From Wolfiporia cocos (taxonomy: Eukaryota > Basidiomycota > Agaricomycetes > Polyporales > Phaeolaceae), in assembly GCA_029448655.1 (NCBI GenBank), contig JACCLO010000001.1:2976001-3040000 (forward strand): a stretch of 64,000 bases of DNA, in the 5' to 3' direction. Made by a program: the position numbers and the translations under genes. Every line of letters starts with the position of its first letter. Within the stretch, counting starts at the first letter, position 1. The notes below the pieces were generated by a model that ran no database searches, had not been told where the DNA came from, and saw nothing but the letters and a program-made list of their open reading frames with translations. Below, in pieces: positions 34,722 through 46,824 of this stretch.

Positions 34722-35533
34722 AGGGGGAACATCGGAGTGTGCTCCCTCATGACCTCAAATGTCTTTGGCACGAGCTATTATGTACGAATTATTCCAAACG
34801 CAATCGTATTATTGCTCTCTGTGACATCTATCTCTTCCATTGCCTATACCTCAAAGTCCTCGAACAGCCCGATTTCGACACGGTATACACCTTATGCATT
34901 ATGAGCCTTGAAAGGCTTGCCCGTGTTTGAGTGATCTAGCACGGAGCGCAGTTGACTGCAGCAGGCGTTGACAGCTGATGCTCATGTAGAAGACCGGGAG
35001 ACATGGTAGATCTCTCTCAATCAGGTGGCGTACAACGCTACCCTATGCATATATGCATATTGGTGAAGTGCTAACTCCTCCTGTTACGTAAGCCCACAAG
35101 GATGATAGTGTTCTCACGCCACTGATGCTGTCGTTGCTCCTCCTTTGCTGTCCATGTCCTGTCCATGTCCATTTGCTTCCGAGCATGCAAGCTCCGTGAA
35201 AGCGACGGGCGAACCATCACCAAGCACAGTCTGTCAGTGTCAGCGGAAGTGTTTTGACGAGTATGGGAACACTAAAATCTTTTCACAGTCACCTCATGCA
35301 GCATTCCGTTTGTGCCTAGTGTGCTCCCATCCTATCTTACGGGGCAAAGCATTCTCCGCCAATTCAGAAGCCGGGCGCCCGGTGTCATGCAGTGGGGCAA
35401 ATCTTCTGCTAGAGCTCTGAAGCGAAGGCCACCCTAATTGCGGATTTGAAGTTCACGGCCAAACCCGGAGACTTCGCTTATGAACTATCAGTCGCCCCCA
35501 CTTTCATCCCTCACGTCTGGCGAGAGCACGATC
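34722..35533. other. Intergenic region
   Basis: No gene is supported between the monooxygenase stop and the first exon of SDR copy 4. Confidence 0.4.
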
Positions 35534-36618
35534 ATGCCTAGGATCTGGTTCAGTAAGCAGAAATGTAGGCCGCATAGTGTGCCAAACTGACAATAATATA
35601 TGGCCAATGCAGTTACAGGGGCCTCCTCTGGCTTTGGGAGATCCATGACTGAGAGTGTTCTACGGCATGGAGACATTGCTGTTGCGACACTCCGTAAGCC
35701 GGAAGTCTTAGCTCAACTCCCCGCTCAGTATCCTCCTCAGCGCCTCCTCGTCCTACAGCTAGATGTCAGCAAATCAGATCAAATAGTAGAGGCTTTTCGA
35801 AGCGCCAAAGAGGCATTCGGTCGAATTGATGTGGTATTCAACAACGCTTGACTCTACATTGTTAGCGAGATCGAGGGCACGCCCGATGATATTGCTCGCA
35901 CAATTTTCGAGGTCAATTTCTGGGGTGCCGTCAATGTCTCGCGGGAAGCGATCAGATTCTTCCGTGAGGTCAATATACCTCCTGGTGGCCGGCTTCTACA
36001 CCTCCATGTTTGGATATGCAGCAACCCCTATTCTGGGCTATTATTCTGCAACCAAAAAGGGTGAGAGTTCTCTGATTCGACTATGAATGGAGAAGATTAT
36101 ACTCACAGTTTAACAGCCCTAGAAGGGGTCACAGAAGCACTCGCAGGCGAACTTGATCCCGAGTGGGGCGTCAAGGTGTGCCCGGAGCACAAATCATTCG
36201 ATGTCGCAACTTACTGATGACCTATAAGATCACACTAGTCAAGCTCGGCGGATTCCGCACAAATGTTACAAACGCTGCTATACACATCCCCCAGCATCCA
36301 GCCTACTCCTCGCCGCGCTCACTGTCAACGACGCTTCGTGAGTTGTATCGGAACCATGTACTCCTAGGGGGCGTCGATAAAGCAACCGAGGCGATTTATG
36401 GAATATTGCTCTTGCAGGAGCCGCCGTTCCGACTTCCACTCGGGGAGGACGCTATAAGTCATATCAAAGCGCAATCGGCACGAATATTGGCAGATACCAA
36501 CGAGTACGAAGCATGGTCCAATGATATGACAGTCCCCGCGGACTCTGATATGGTAAGCAGCATTTTATGCGACCAGACTCGGTCGATCTCACAATGCGTT
36601 TCTTTCATCCAGCTCTGA
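35534..36618 (+). pseudogene. Short-chain dehydrogenase/reductase, array copy 4, inactivated
   Basis: The exon structure matches the intact copies: 35534-35552 (MPRIWF), 35613 to about 36060, 36117-36175 (59 nt) and 36229-36618. The cofactor motif TGASSGFGRSM is intact, but the NNAG motif is cut by TGA at 35849-35851 (NNA-stop where other copies have GGA for Gly). Around 36000-36010 the frame shifts: the expected RLLQ.S segment is replaced and the following FGYAATPILGYYSATKK reads in another frame. The C-terminal exon is still open (TLVKLGGFRTN). At least two independent lesions indicate a pseudogene. Confidence 0.85.
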
Positions 36619-36783
36619 CTTTGCCAGTTCAATGCGATTCTGCACCAGAACTGCACACAAGGTCATGTATAGTCATCAGGTTTTGCCGCCATCCTCTTGA
36701 TTTCAATAAGATCGATGTCCCTACTGATAGTATGAACTACGGACTCGGCGAGCCACGCGTCCCTACCTAATGCCTCGCGTACG

Positions 36784-39700
36784 TTATGAATAACTAGGTG
36801 GCGCCTCCATCTGATCTACATACATCGCCTCCATAGCTCTGCGCAGCTCTTGCATCTCTACGCGCAGTCCGTTTAACTCTTGCTCACGTGGATCTTCGCC
36901 GATATAAGCAGGAGGATAGATGAGATCCGGCTCCGTGGGGCCGCGTGTCCCTGAAGGAGATGCTATAGACCCCGTATAGCTAGGACCAGATTGGTTATCC
37001 AGGTTGCTCATATATGTGGCTTGAGAACCTTTGTGTGATAATGTATGCTCCTGCGATGTTGGTGCACTGGAGGATGCGGTCGGATGCGACAAATACGGCT
37101 CGTAATTCGCCGCAATGTAAGGAATGGGTTCCAGCGATGGCATATCTGAGGCGTTAGCGATGAGACCCGGGCCTCGTTGCCTTCTCTTGCCGTATCGCTG
37201 GCGATATATCACTACCGCACTGGCAATGATCAACACCGCTGCTGCACCACCTACAACACCACCAATAATGGCACCTAAACTGGACTTCGCTTTTGATGTA
37301 GTTGTGGAGGGATCAGAAGTTACGGTAATGCTCGAGCTCTGGGGGAGACTGACCAGGAATGTCGATGCCAACGTAATTCGTGATAATCTGAGCAACCTAT
37401 ACTCACCTCAAAGCCAAAGGTGCAAACACGGCACCTTGTGCGGGACTAAATTCACATGAGAAGCCACTTAACAGGAATGCAATGGTATCACGTACTTCGC
37501 AGATCCGGATATGGGTGTACCATTATTCAGATAGTAGACAGGAGGAAATATTGCACCAGTGACATTCGATGTTGCATGTTTCCACACCATGGAGAGAAAT
37601 TGATCGCGCAGCGTTGTATTCTCGACAGTAGCAGCCGTGAACGACAGCCACGCTATTGTACTTCCTTGAGATTTGCGTCGTCACAAGCAAAATATGCTTA
37701 CCACTATTCCCCACGGAGTCTGCTACACTGGAAATGGGTAATACATTATCATAACCTATAGTAGATTATCAGGACAGTGAAGAATAAAGCAGATGGCGTG
37801 CGAACCTGACCCGGATTGAATGAGGTCCGAATAGTACTGCTGTTGGAGATCATAAATCTAACAGGGTATCAGGGCGAGATCATGGGTGCTTTGGCCAGAT
37901 CACATACACTTTGATTGAGTAGACTTGTTGACAACAGTCGGTCGGGGTACAGATTATACATCAAGGCCCAAGATTCTGATGGGTCGCCATAATCCGCTAC
38001 CAGATGCGAGTGATCAGATGCCATCGCGGCCGATTGCCACTGCTCGATGAGATTTGAGCTGACTTGCTAATGAGGTCCATTAGTATGCCTGATTCGTCCA
38101 TTCATCCGGTGATATGATATGCTCACCGCGTAGCGCTCATAATCATCTCCTTGGTGCATAGCTGCGCTCATACGGGACATCGCGTTCAAAGCAATGATTC
38201 CCTTGACAGCAAGATTTGTGGAGTTGCTGCTTGACTTTAGTAGTCATGCCGCTCACATAGGTAAATGACGTACGTAGGATTGGACGGATATAGGGTATGG
38301 TTCACGAGGTATTCCGCCCAACGCTTCAGCAGATCGTACTGTGAAGCGCATTAATAAACAGAGTCCATACATACGAACAGCTTTATTACCAACATTTGCA
38401 CTGATCAGATTCCCATTACCGGTATATAGTGCGTGAGCGTATGTCATGATGAGCATATTTCCGGTCTCTGCGATGTGTCACGAGAAGAACATTTCATCTT
38501 CACATGCAGAACTCACGTTCAACTCCTTCTTGAGGATCGGCTGATGCACTTGTCATCGAAGCATTGGGATACGCAGTACCTGATCGCATCGTTAGTAGTG
38601 GTAATACTCTCCAAGCTCACAGAGCGTACCGAGATCTCGTGCTGCATATGGGTACGGGTACATTGATGGATTTTGCATCTCAAAGAGAGGTGCTAGAAGA
38701 TATTCCACGTAGGATGCATTTATGTAGAGAAACATCGGGAGTGCTGCATAGATTCCTTCGACCGGATTTACTCGGCTACATCAACAGCATCAACCCCGTT
38801 GTCATGAAGTATGATCAAATCAAAGCTTTCGATGCTACATACCCATCAATGCCGAGATTCTTCATGAAGATCTTCACGTCAGATGTGTCCCAGGTTCCGC
38901 CCGATGATGGCTGTGGCAGCGTGATGTCTAATGCGCCAAACACTTGCCGTACAGCAAAAGATACCACACTACTGTACTCGGAGGAGTAGGAAGCAGCAGC
39001 TTGCTGGATTCTGTTATCGAAGGCAATAGCACGGCTCAGCGCATCTTCGTAGTCAGTGAGGAATCCATAGATCTGTAACTCGTGATGAGTGAAGAAGTGC
39101 ATATATTGCATAGTGCTCACCGCTTCATCGATCGTCTGATAATCACTCCAGAAAAGTAGGCTGCGATACTCCGATATGTACTGTGATGTCTCGTAGTTGA
39201 TCGATGGATCGCGGACGTAGCCCACCGACCATACTACAGGCGAGTTTGTAGTCTTGATGTTCCCCAGGTCTAATGCAAAAGCAAAAACAGGAAAATCCCT
39301 ATCCATAACACGTGTTGGGATTTGATACACAGCTATAAGCATATATGACGCACGGTGAGATGGCTCGGAACGTAGTGTTCTGCGTGTCATTGAGATAACC
39401 ATAGTCAGTGAATTGAGCGCGGCATATGACATCCTGACAACTTTGATAGGTCACTTTGACCCCTTGCTCCTGCACAAAGCCACATCCTCAACAACGTCTT
39501 GGGCCGTTGTCTAGATACGCACGAGTGCCATTGCATAGTACGCCACACCATCCGATGCTTGTCCGTCGTACTCCTGAAACGGCTCTGGGTTCTTGAGCTG
39601 TACTTTATGGTACATATAAGACTGGTTCGTTGCAGAAAGGGTCCAATTCACAGTTGCTTGTCGGTCTCCGGAGACCCACTCTGTAGTTATCCAGCTCGAG

Positions 39701-40355
39701 AAATTCGCGTATAACAATATTACATCGACCCTTACCGGCACTGATATCCGAGTATAGCTGGACCTCATGAGCTTGTCCGTCGCTTGAGCTCGCATTGACC
39801 GCCATATACGAGAAGGGCATTGACTGTTTCGACCAGTCTGAAGGCTGCACGAGTCTGCTCAATTCGAATTATCAAAGAAGACAGCTGTCTGAATATCACG
39901 TACCTCTATTGGAGACAGATATGTGACGGTGATGTCCATACCGCCGGCTTGCAGATGCTGTATGGTTCGCGTAGGGGTGATCACAGTGGATAAGGATTCT
40001 ACCTGCCTCAGGATGGGCGGACCGTTGGATACGTTTGATGTTGTCCCCATCCATGTATACGTGATATTATCAACTCTAATATGACCTACCCAGCCGGTCG
40101 ACTGAATTTATCTTCGTCACATGCAGGTCCTACAAATGGATGCATACCGCAGCGACTTACCTGAAATTGAGGCGGCTGATAGAATATTGGCCAGTTGTCT
40201 GACGAATTCTGTGTCGCAATCACCCAGGAGTTAAGGTATGGAGAGCGGACCGCCAGAGGAAAGTAGGCAGGCCAGGATTGCGACGCAGTGTTCTGAGATT
40301 GGGCGGCATTGATACATAGCAGAACAATGACTGGTAACAGTAGGCTGGATAACAT
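36784..40355 (-). CDS. gtaA: Glutaminase A (GtaA) with a C-terminal membrane anchor
   Basis: Extracellular glutaminase A of fungi hydrolyses glutamine to glutamate. Signal peptide MLSSLLLPVIVLLCINAAQS, then WPAYFPLAVRSPYLNSWV. Resolved exons include 40355-40161, 40101-39904, 39844-39736, 39680-39523, 39469-39354, 39298-39121, 39072-38843, 38775-38630, 38579-38517 and 38467-38379; the rest to 37400 are short and less certain. Family blocks: WVGHIRVDNITYTWMG, TVTYLSPIEPSDW, VQLYSDISAEWVSGD, DFPVFAFALDLGN, SSVVSFAVRQVFGAL, FLYINASYVEYLLAPL, GNMLIMTYAHALY and NLAVKGIIALNAM. Unlike many secreted members, the last exon adds a Ser/Thr stalk, a membrane helix (LGAIIGGVVGGAAAVLIIAS), KRRQR and a Pro/Ser-rich tail of about 140 residues. 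Confidence 0.85.
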
Positions 40356-40599
40356 GGTGGAAGGAAGCGCAAAGGAAAACCGTGTAGTGCCTAAAGGCCT
40401 AATACGCGGGGGACACCTCCACGCTCACAGACTTCTTCGAGAAAGCTATGACGCGCGCCCAAATCTCATCGGCCACCAGCCGAGTTGCTGTGCGCGAGCC
40501 TTCATCGAATCATCCCAGGGCTGTACAGTATCACAACTTCGTTTCGGCCGAATATGATATTGCGCGTAGGACTGCTCCGGAAGACATCCATAGTTTCCC

Positions 40600-40920
40600 A
40601 AGGGCGCCTTTCAGCACTGCCGAGCTTCTCGACCAGTGACAGATGGCTGACAGCTAGGCAGTGAGCGCTAACTGCCAGGCCACACCGCACTTTTTACATC
40701 GACCAAGACGGGATCGACGCGGTCCAGAAAAACGCGCCATGTTATTTTCATCCGAAATGGATGAGCATGTCATTATTGACAAGCTATGCAACTCACCTGG
40801 CACTGCGCTACGCTTCAAGCATCTCGTAAGCACCTGGACACGGCCGGTGTTCCATAGCTGCATTGGTAATTTGGCACATAATCTGATGATGCCCTCACAT
40901 ATTCGTCCGCTGTAGAGTCT
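40600..40920. repeat. Diverged copy of the segment carried by the hAT element
   Basis: The block starts GGGCGCCTTTCAGCACTGC and continues with ATCGACCAAGACGGG, CGGTCCAGAAAAACGCGCC and CATCCGAAATGG; the same ordered words occur with substitutions at 31399-31560 inside the hAT element. Minus-strand translations share ISDxxxMAxF and an R..RCG/KKCG motif. It is probably a fragment of an older gene or repeat copied into the transposon. Confidence 0.5.
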
Positions 40921-41659
40921 ACAATCAGTGCGGAATTGAGCCGCTGACGACACAAGTCGCTGTTTGAGTGATCTCATCAAGATCTGTCAAAGCTGAAGGA
41001 ATGATGCTGTTTCGAACAATATGCACATTCAGACTCCGCGCAAAGCAGTGACACGGCCCAACAATGCAATCGCAACAGCAATGCAATTCCACCGTCCACG
41101 TCTAGTTCCACTCCCTCAAATTCAAATAATAGGAGAACTTATTTAGTTTGACTATCTTACGATCCGCACAATCCTTTCAAGTCAGATTCTTCAAAAATTC
41201 GACGATGAGGAGAAACAAAATATTTGAAAAATCAATCAGAGCTATTGATAGGCTTCGGCTCAGTTTGACCAAATCCTTCCAAGATCATGATAATTCCTCT
41301 TACTAAACCTTATGTGAACTGAGCATATAATTTTCTGAGAATACATATGCATCGTGTCAGTTTCTCGAAGAATCCGAATCATGGTTATCGTTCGCCGCTC
41401 GCGAATGTCACTAGCAATTCAAGAGGTGAGCCGCCTGACCGAATACTCGAGTTCGGTCGGGGTGTCGCAACCGCAATCTGCCAAATGAGCCGAGACTAGG
41501 GTGGGTGGCGGATCCCCGAATCCTCCGCAGTGATCTATCGATAACATACAGCACAATCGCTGCCTCCTCATTTTGTCACGAGAACGAAATGCATGGATAC
41601 AATGCGTGCAGAACATAATAGTCATGCTATAATACATCACGTCTACTTTCTGATATTGG
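40921..41659. other. AT-richer intergenic region
   Basis: No gene, RNA or structured repeat was recognised. Confidence 0.4.
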
Positions 41660-42318
41660 CTACAATAATCTGCCGAGGCGGCGCGAATGCATCTCATAGG
41701 CGCCGTGCTCATTGAGGAACTCTTTCGCATGCTGTTTTGCTACCTCAGATACGCGAGGGTCTGTAGGGCAAAAGTTTTGGTAAGCGCCGAATCGTTTAGC
41801 ATACTTAGCAACACCCACTGTGTAGAGCTGCTTTGTATCCGGCGATCACGCGCGTCTCATGCTCGCTCTCCGGAACGTTAGGGTCTCTCTCAATCGTATA
41901 GCCAGCAGCCTCAAGGATCTCGCGTGCATGATGCTTAGCATCGAACGACGTGCGGTCGTCTATGAAGTATTTATCAGCAGCGTAATGAGAGTGCGAGGAC
42001 ATCACCTACTGTTCAATGTCGCTTTATAACCTCCAAGGACGCGGTTGGTCTCGTGGTCAGGAGCGGTTGTCGACGGTGCCCTTTGGACGCTTTCAGAAGA
42101 AAGCAGGTCTTCAAGTCTGTGGGCTGCGCGTTCTCTCGCCTCTGTGGAGATGTGCGGGTTATTGAGAGTTGCCTTAAGCCCGGCAGCAACTCGGGTTGGG
42201 TTCTTTCCTGAGGCAACACGCATGTCAATTGAACCGCCACATTATGTAAGTGTTCCAACTTACTCTCGTATGCAGCGCCTGACATTTGCGAAAGTTTCCG
42301 ACGGAAGATGGTACTCAT
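41660..42318 (-). CDS. con-6: Conidiation protein 6 (con-6) family, three repeats
   Basis: These are small proteins first known from Neurospora conidiation; the molecular function is unclear. Exons: 42318-42264, 42207-42010, 41959-41819 and 41760-41660 (164 aa). Start MSTIFRRKLSQMSGAAYE, then three Con-6 units: RVAAGLKATLNNPHISTEAR, RVLGGYKATLN plus FDAKHHAREILEAAG, and RVIAGYKAALHNPRVSEVAK. All three introns are in phase 1, and introns 2 and 3 fall at the same point inside the N-N/P turn of the repeat, which fits growth by exon duplication. No lesion is visible. Confidence 0.88.
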
Positions 42319-43395
42319 GAGTTCTCGCTATAGAAGTGCAAGTGGTGATGGAGTTCGTCGAGAATGCCCCTTATAACTCCCCTCCGCTGTGGAGTGTCGA
42401 GGATGATGGCATATGACGCTAATGTGGTGGATTATATTTCACAGCGCGTGGGGTACTCCTTTCGCAGGTATCGGAACAGACGATCGCTGCTGTGGAAGAA
42501 AGCTCCGCTTGAGGTGGGGTGAGACGCGGCAGGTCGCGGGACCGCGTTACATCGACCGTGGAATAGATTTTGTCAGAATAGAGGTGTTTTGCTAACGATG
42601 ATTATTACTCGGCTTTTTCCGAGGTGGCGCAAGAATTATGAGAACGAGGAGCTGTGGAGGGTGGCATCATGAATACACACAATGTTAATCTAGGCAATAT
42701 GCATGGTAATATGTTAGTCAGCGTTCTATGAGCAGGGTCTGTTGCCATCGCTGTTGGCTATGTTTTCTGTTTTCGTACATCTGATGCGGGGTAACAGTAC
42801 TTGGATACAATTACTGGTATGCGTCGCGAAGGGCAAGGACTATGCTCCAACCACTCCATCTCGAAAATCTGGTAGTGGAACTCAAAGAATTGGCGCTACA
42901 GTGATGATTATCGTTAGCAAAACACCTCTAATAAAGACAACTTGTGGGGGAATGATGATCTTCCCACGGGGTTGGCGAAAGAGTCAACTCTGAATTCTCT
43001 ACAGAAAATGAAGGGACGACGAGTCGTTTTCCGTGTGCGCATGGACGAAACCGAGCATGCCCAGGCTTAACAATGTGTTACTATTTTGCCATGCACTATG
43101 CATGACTACCCACTGAAAGGGGAAAAGGGAATGTCAACTGAAGTATGAGAACGTGAACCTGGAATAGCCTTCAGTGTTAATGGGAACAACCGGCAATCTT
43201 TGCTCTTTCTTGAGGCGAGTCATATGCATAATATCGCATATAGTACCGTCGGAATACAATGGTCAATGGTATCGACGATGCGATTCCTATAGAGAAAATA
43301 TTTCCTGCAAGAAGACCAAGTCAGACTGCCGGCGAGGGAAGACACACATGGTGAGAATAGTATTGGTGCTATAACAAAAACGCACACACCACGAT
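42319..43395. other. Intergenic region
   Basis: About 1.1 kb without a supportable gene; the plus frame at 42742-42993 has no recognisable features. Confidence 0.4.
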
Positions 43396-43707
43396 CTATT
43401 GGAGACCATCCAGTACATCTTCCAGCTGGCTCCTGTTATCTTCGAGTCGTGCACCCTGCTTGCCCACCTCGTCTCGGTGCAGCAGGCGAAGTGTTGCCCG
43501 CGCCTCGCGAGCAAACTCATATGACCGTGAAACGAGCTCCTCAACGGCCTTGTCCTGACTCATGATGCTCTCAGCCTCTGCAGAAGACTGTTGAGAAGTG
43601 ATCTCCGGCAGAAATGATTCTAGATCGCAGTCTGATGCGCGGAGAAGGGCAAGGTCCCGAAGCGTGTCGCCCAGCGGAAGAGGGTTGGGTTTCGATTTTG
43701 AGGTCAT
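43396..43707 (-). CDS. Small conserved-looking hypothetical protein (103 aa)
   Basis: A single uninterrupted ATG-started frame encodes MTSKSKPNPLPLGDTLRDLA through RSQLEDVLDGLQ. The protein is helical and charged: Asp/Glu-rich in the middle, with a C-terminal coiled-coil-like stretch (EEVGKQGARLED-type heptads). Composition is well balanced and coding-like, in contrast to the AT-rich flanks. Similar small helical proteins occur in other Agaricomycetes as far as I recall, but I assign no function. Confidence 0.55.
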   Translation of the reverse strand: MTSKSKPNPLPLGDTLRDLALLRASDCDLESFLPEITSQQSSAEAESIMSQDKAVEELVSRSYEFAREARATLRLLHRDEVGKQGARLEDNRSQLEDVLDGLQ

Positions 43708-43998
43708 TTACGTCAAGATAAAGGACACAAGAGTGAACAATCCCGTAAAAGCTGCTACAACGCTTTGAGGAATATCGAGGAGCTCGAGAATCGTGACGAG
43801 CTGATCGTGATCACGTCTAGCGCTTATCTAATCAAATGATGCTTCACTGAATGAATCAATGCAATCTCCAACTTGAATTTGGGCCATAGTTGTGCTAACA
43901 CCAAGCATTTGATGTATCAAACCACTTTACAACACAACAGCTATATGATCGGGCTTACTTGAAAGCAATGCGGTCCCATACAAACTCTTTTCAATAGC

Positions 43999-44242
43999 GC
44001 CGACGACTGTCGGGCTCTCACCTCATGGGGATGGCAACTGCCACTTTGAGCTAGTGCCACTAATGAGAGGTACCACTGTCATTGATGTGGTAAATGCTAT
44101 TGCAAATCATATCACTGCTGGCCGCAAGATGTGCGCTTATGAATTTGAGAGATACGGAGCGGGAGCGGAGAAACTAGGCAGTCATGATATCGTCAATGTT
44201 TCTTTTGAAACCCCGGATATTGATTACTTCTTTTGTGGCTAA
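43999..44242 (+). pseudogene. Short coding-like fragment, unknown
   Basis: An open stretch reads HGDGNCHFELVPLMRGTTV through SFETPDIDYFFCG and ends at TAA 44240-44242. Composition is protein-like and there is no obvious start or upstream exon. It could be the last exon of a lost gene. No family recognised. Confidence 0.28.
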
Positions 44243-45576
44243 AAGGGCCGTGTTTCGATTTGTATTTTGGAAGAGTCCTGCAGATGAGATTAACCGCTGT
44301 GGGATACAACACCATCTCGCTCACTGAACAACACCGAACGTGTATACACAACATTGACAGCATTATAGCTGGGCAAGCGCCTTAGTCATTCGATCCAAGC
44401 CACCCCTGAAGTCATACAATGCCCTCGTCGCCGCCTTCGTCGATGTGGAGCTCTGTCGCGGATACGGCCAACGTGCAGCAAGTGCAGCCAGCTACTATAC
44501 GTATCGAGCGCAGATGTCGTTCACGAAGTACACTCCTGAACGATGCTGAACAGCTATGTCCCGAATTTAATATACACGTTCGGTGTGTGGCCGATCTGCA
44601 CACACTCCCTTGCCGCCGAGCAGCCCGTACGCACTGGTAGGACTGGTGGTCGCACCAGGACACGTGGAAATTTGCTGAAGCGCTGACATACATGGTGCAT
44701 CGGACATTGCGGTTCATCACATCCTATTCAATATTCATGCACGGTCCTCGGACTTTGCGTTCGATGGAGGTTCATCGATGAACCTCCGGTCGAAGCTCGT
44801 CAGCTATCGGTACGCTTTTGGTTTATTCGATCTTGGAATTCGACTGACGGCTGTCAGACTTATTTCTCCTGTGAGCTGTGAGATAGGCGCGCCAGGTGAG
44901 GCGCTGTGGCCCTGTGGCCCTGGTTGTGGGACGTCTGGACACGACCGGCAGTTGGCAAGAAAGAGGCACGGACTTGGGCCAAGAATGGTTCATCACAGCA
45001 TAGCAACCATGTCGTGGAGCGATGGCGCGCTGTGGCCCTTTGACTGTGACGTTAGCATCACGTTTGGCGCGGGGGCGTACACCGCGCTAAAGACATTCTG
45101 TCATTTGGATGAAAACATTTGCACCACCACCACAGAGGGCAGCTCTGATCGAGCTTGATATACAAATTGCACAATAAATTCCACCTGTAGCATATGTAAT
45201 AACAATCAGTGCATTGTCTCCAAAAAGTAGAGGGTAAATACAATGAAGGTCATACCTCCAGCAGCAATGCCGTGCAGCCGGCCGTAGCCACCTCTTCACA
45301 CAATCGCAAGCGTATCTGTCATATGAGGATGAATCATTCTATTGTTTGCTGTGTTTCAATCACATAATGCGCGCATTCATAAATCAAGCGCGTGTCTGTG
45401 GCCCTTCCTTTCAATCACCACCTACTACCGTCTGAGCAGCCACATCCCAGCCCTTTCGCTGTAACATTGTCCACTCGACACTGCCCTTACCGTCTTATTC
45501 ACATGATCTTCACCGCGAACGCGAACGCAACGAACGAGACTGCGCGCCATCCCACTTCACCCTCCAAAGACAGTCT
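44243..45576. other. Intergenic region
   Basis: No supportable gene; small overlapping open frames on both strands at 44412-44720 and 44778-45299 lack domain, splice or codon support. Confidence 0.4.
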
Positions 45577-46824
45577 ATGCCCGCGTTTCACCTCCACACC
45601 AAGCGGACGACACAGACTCAGAAAGCGAGAGCAAGGAACGTACCTGAGGTGCCACCACCTTCGGCATTTACGCGCCAGGTATGCGTCTTGTCTTGGTTGT
45701 CGCCTATTATCCCACTGTGGCCGTACCGTGTCCTCTGAGCTAATGATGTCAATGGGATATAGTACCTGGACTGCGATATCAGTACTGCCGCAGCCAATTA
45801 CTTGGTGCAACTTACTGCAGAAGTGCAAAGCTTCCGCGGATGGTACGCGCGTGCCAACAATACGGCGGTGGGGGGAGATCCCCTCGATGCCTTCTTCAGC
45901 GAGGTCAAAGAGCTCGAGGCGGCGTATCGGGCACGCAGGGCGGACCCGTACAAAACTTCAAGCCATGAAGAAGATGGCGAGGACAGTGCGGAAGGAGAAT
46001 CCAGCGAAGACGACGGGGACGATGAGGGCGAAGAGTTCCTCGACGCTCTTGAGTGGCGCGAGGAGGCGCTCGAGTCCGATATGGCGCCTACCACGGACGA
46101 AGCCAGTGCTCACACCGAGGCGGTACATCGCGCGCCATCATCGGTAGACGTTGTGCCGGCAGAGGAGCATGACTACTATGACAGTCGGGAAACCTCGGTC
46201 AAGCACGAGCCGATCGACTTTGCATGGTCATACGAACATGCGGACACTGTCAAGACCGAAGGTCTCGATGCCGACGCGCGGCTACATGCGCGCGGTGAGT
46301 CGCTCGAGCCCCTACCACGCGCCGAGGCCGCCTGGCTCATGGAAGACGATGGGTACGAGGCCTCCATCAGTTTGGACTCTGACATCGACTGGCATCTCGA
46401 TGCCCCCTCGGACACCGACACCCGGTCGACGCACTCGAACCCGCCCGCGCTCCTCACCCCTGCGGCGCGCGTCTTGCCGCTCGCGCACCCGGAAGACGAT
46501 TACACGGCATTGGAGCACCCCTCTGCATATGTCCAGCGTCGGAGAATGGGCATCACAGGACTCTTTGGATGCACGCCCGCCCCAGTCTTCTTGTCACTGA
46601 ACACGATAGCTGAGACGCAGCCGATGTCGCCTCCGAGGAGACAGCCGCGTGAGGCTTCGTCCGGCGTGCATCGAAGTCAGCACTCGTGGCGTACAAGGCT
46701 CATTGCGCCGTACCGCCAGCCCGCACTGCGCCACTCGTCAGTGCCAAGAGGTGAACGCGTGGCTCTGTCAGCGCACGTCCGGCGAAACGCCACAGCTCCC
46801 GACTGGTCCGGTCGTCGTGCATAG
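45577..46824 (+). CDS. Acidic hypothetical protein
   Basis: Two exons, 45577-45678 and 45763-46824, join in phase to give 387 aa starting MPAFHLHTKRTTQTQKARAR. The N-terminal third has a short helical region (QLTAEVQSFRGWYARAN, DAFFSEVKELEAAYRARR). The middle is strongly acidic (EEDGEDSAEGESSEDDGDDE), with later Asp/Ser patches (SLDSDIDWHLDAPSDTDT), and the C-terminus turns basic (SGVHRSQHSWRTRLIAPYRQ). This charge pattern suggests an intrinsically disordered, possibly nuclear protein. I recognise no domain. GC content is clearly higher than in the flanking DNA. Confidence 0.65.
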
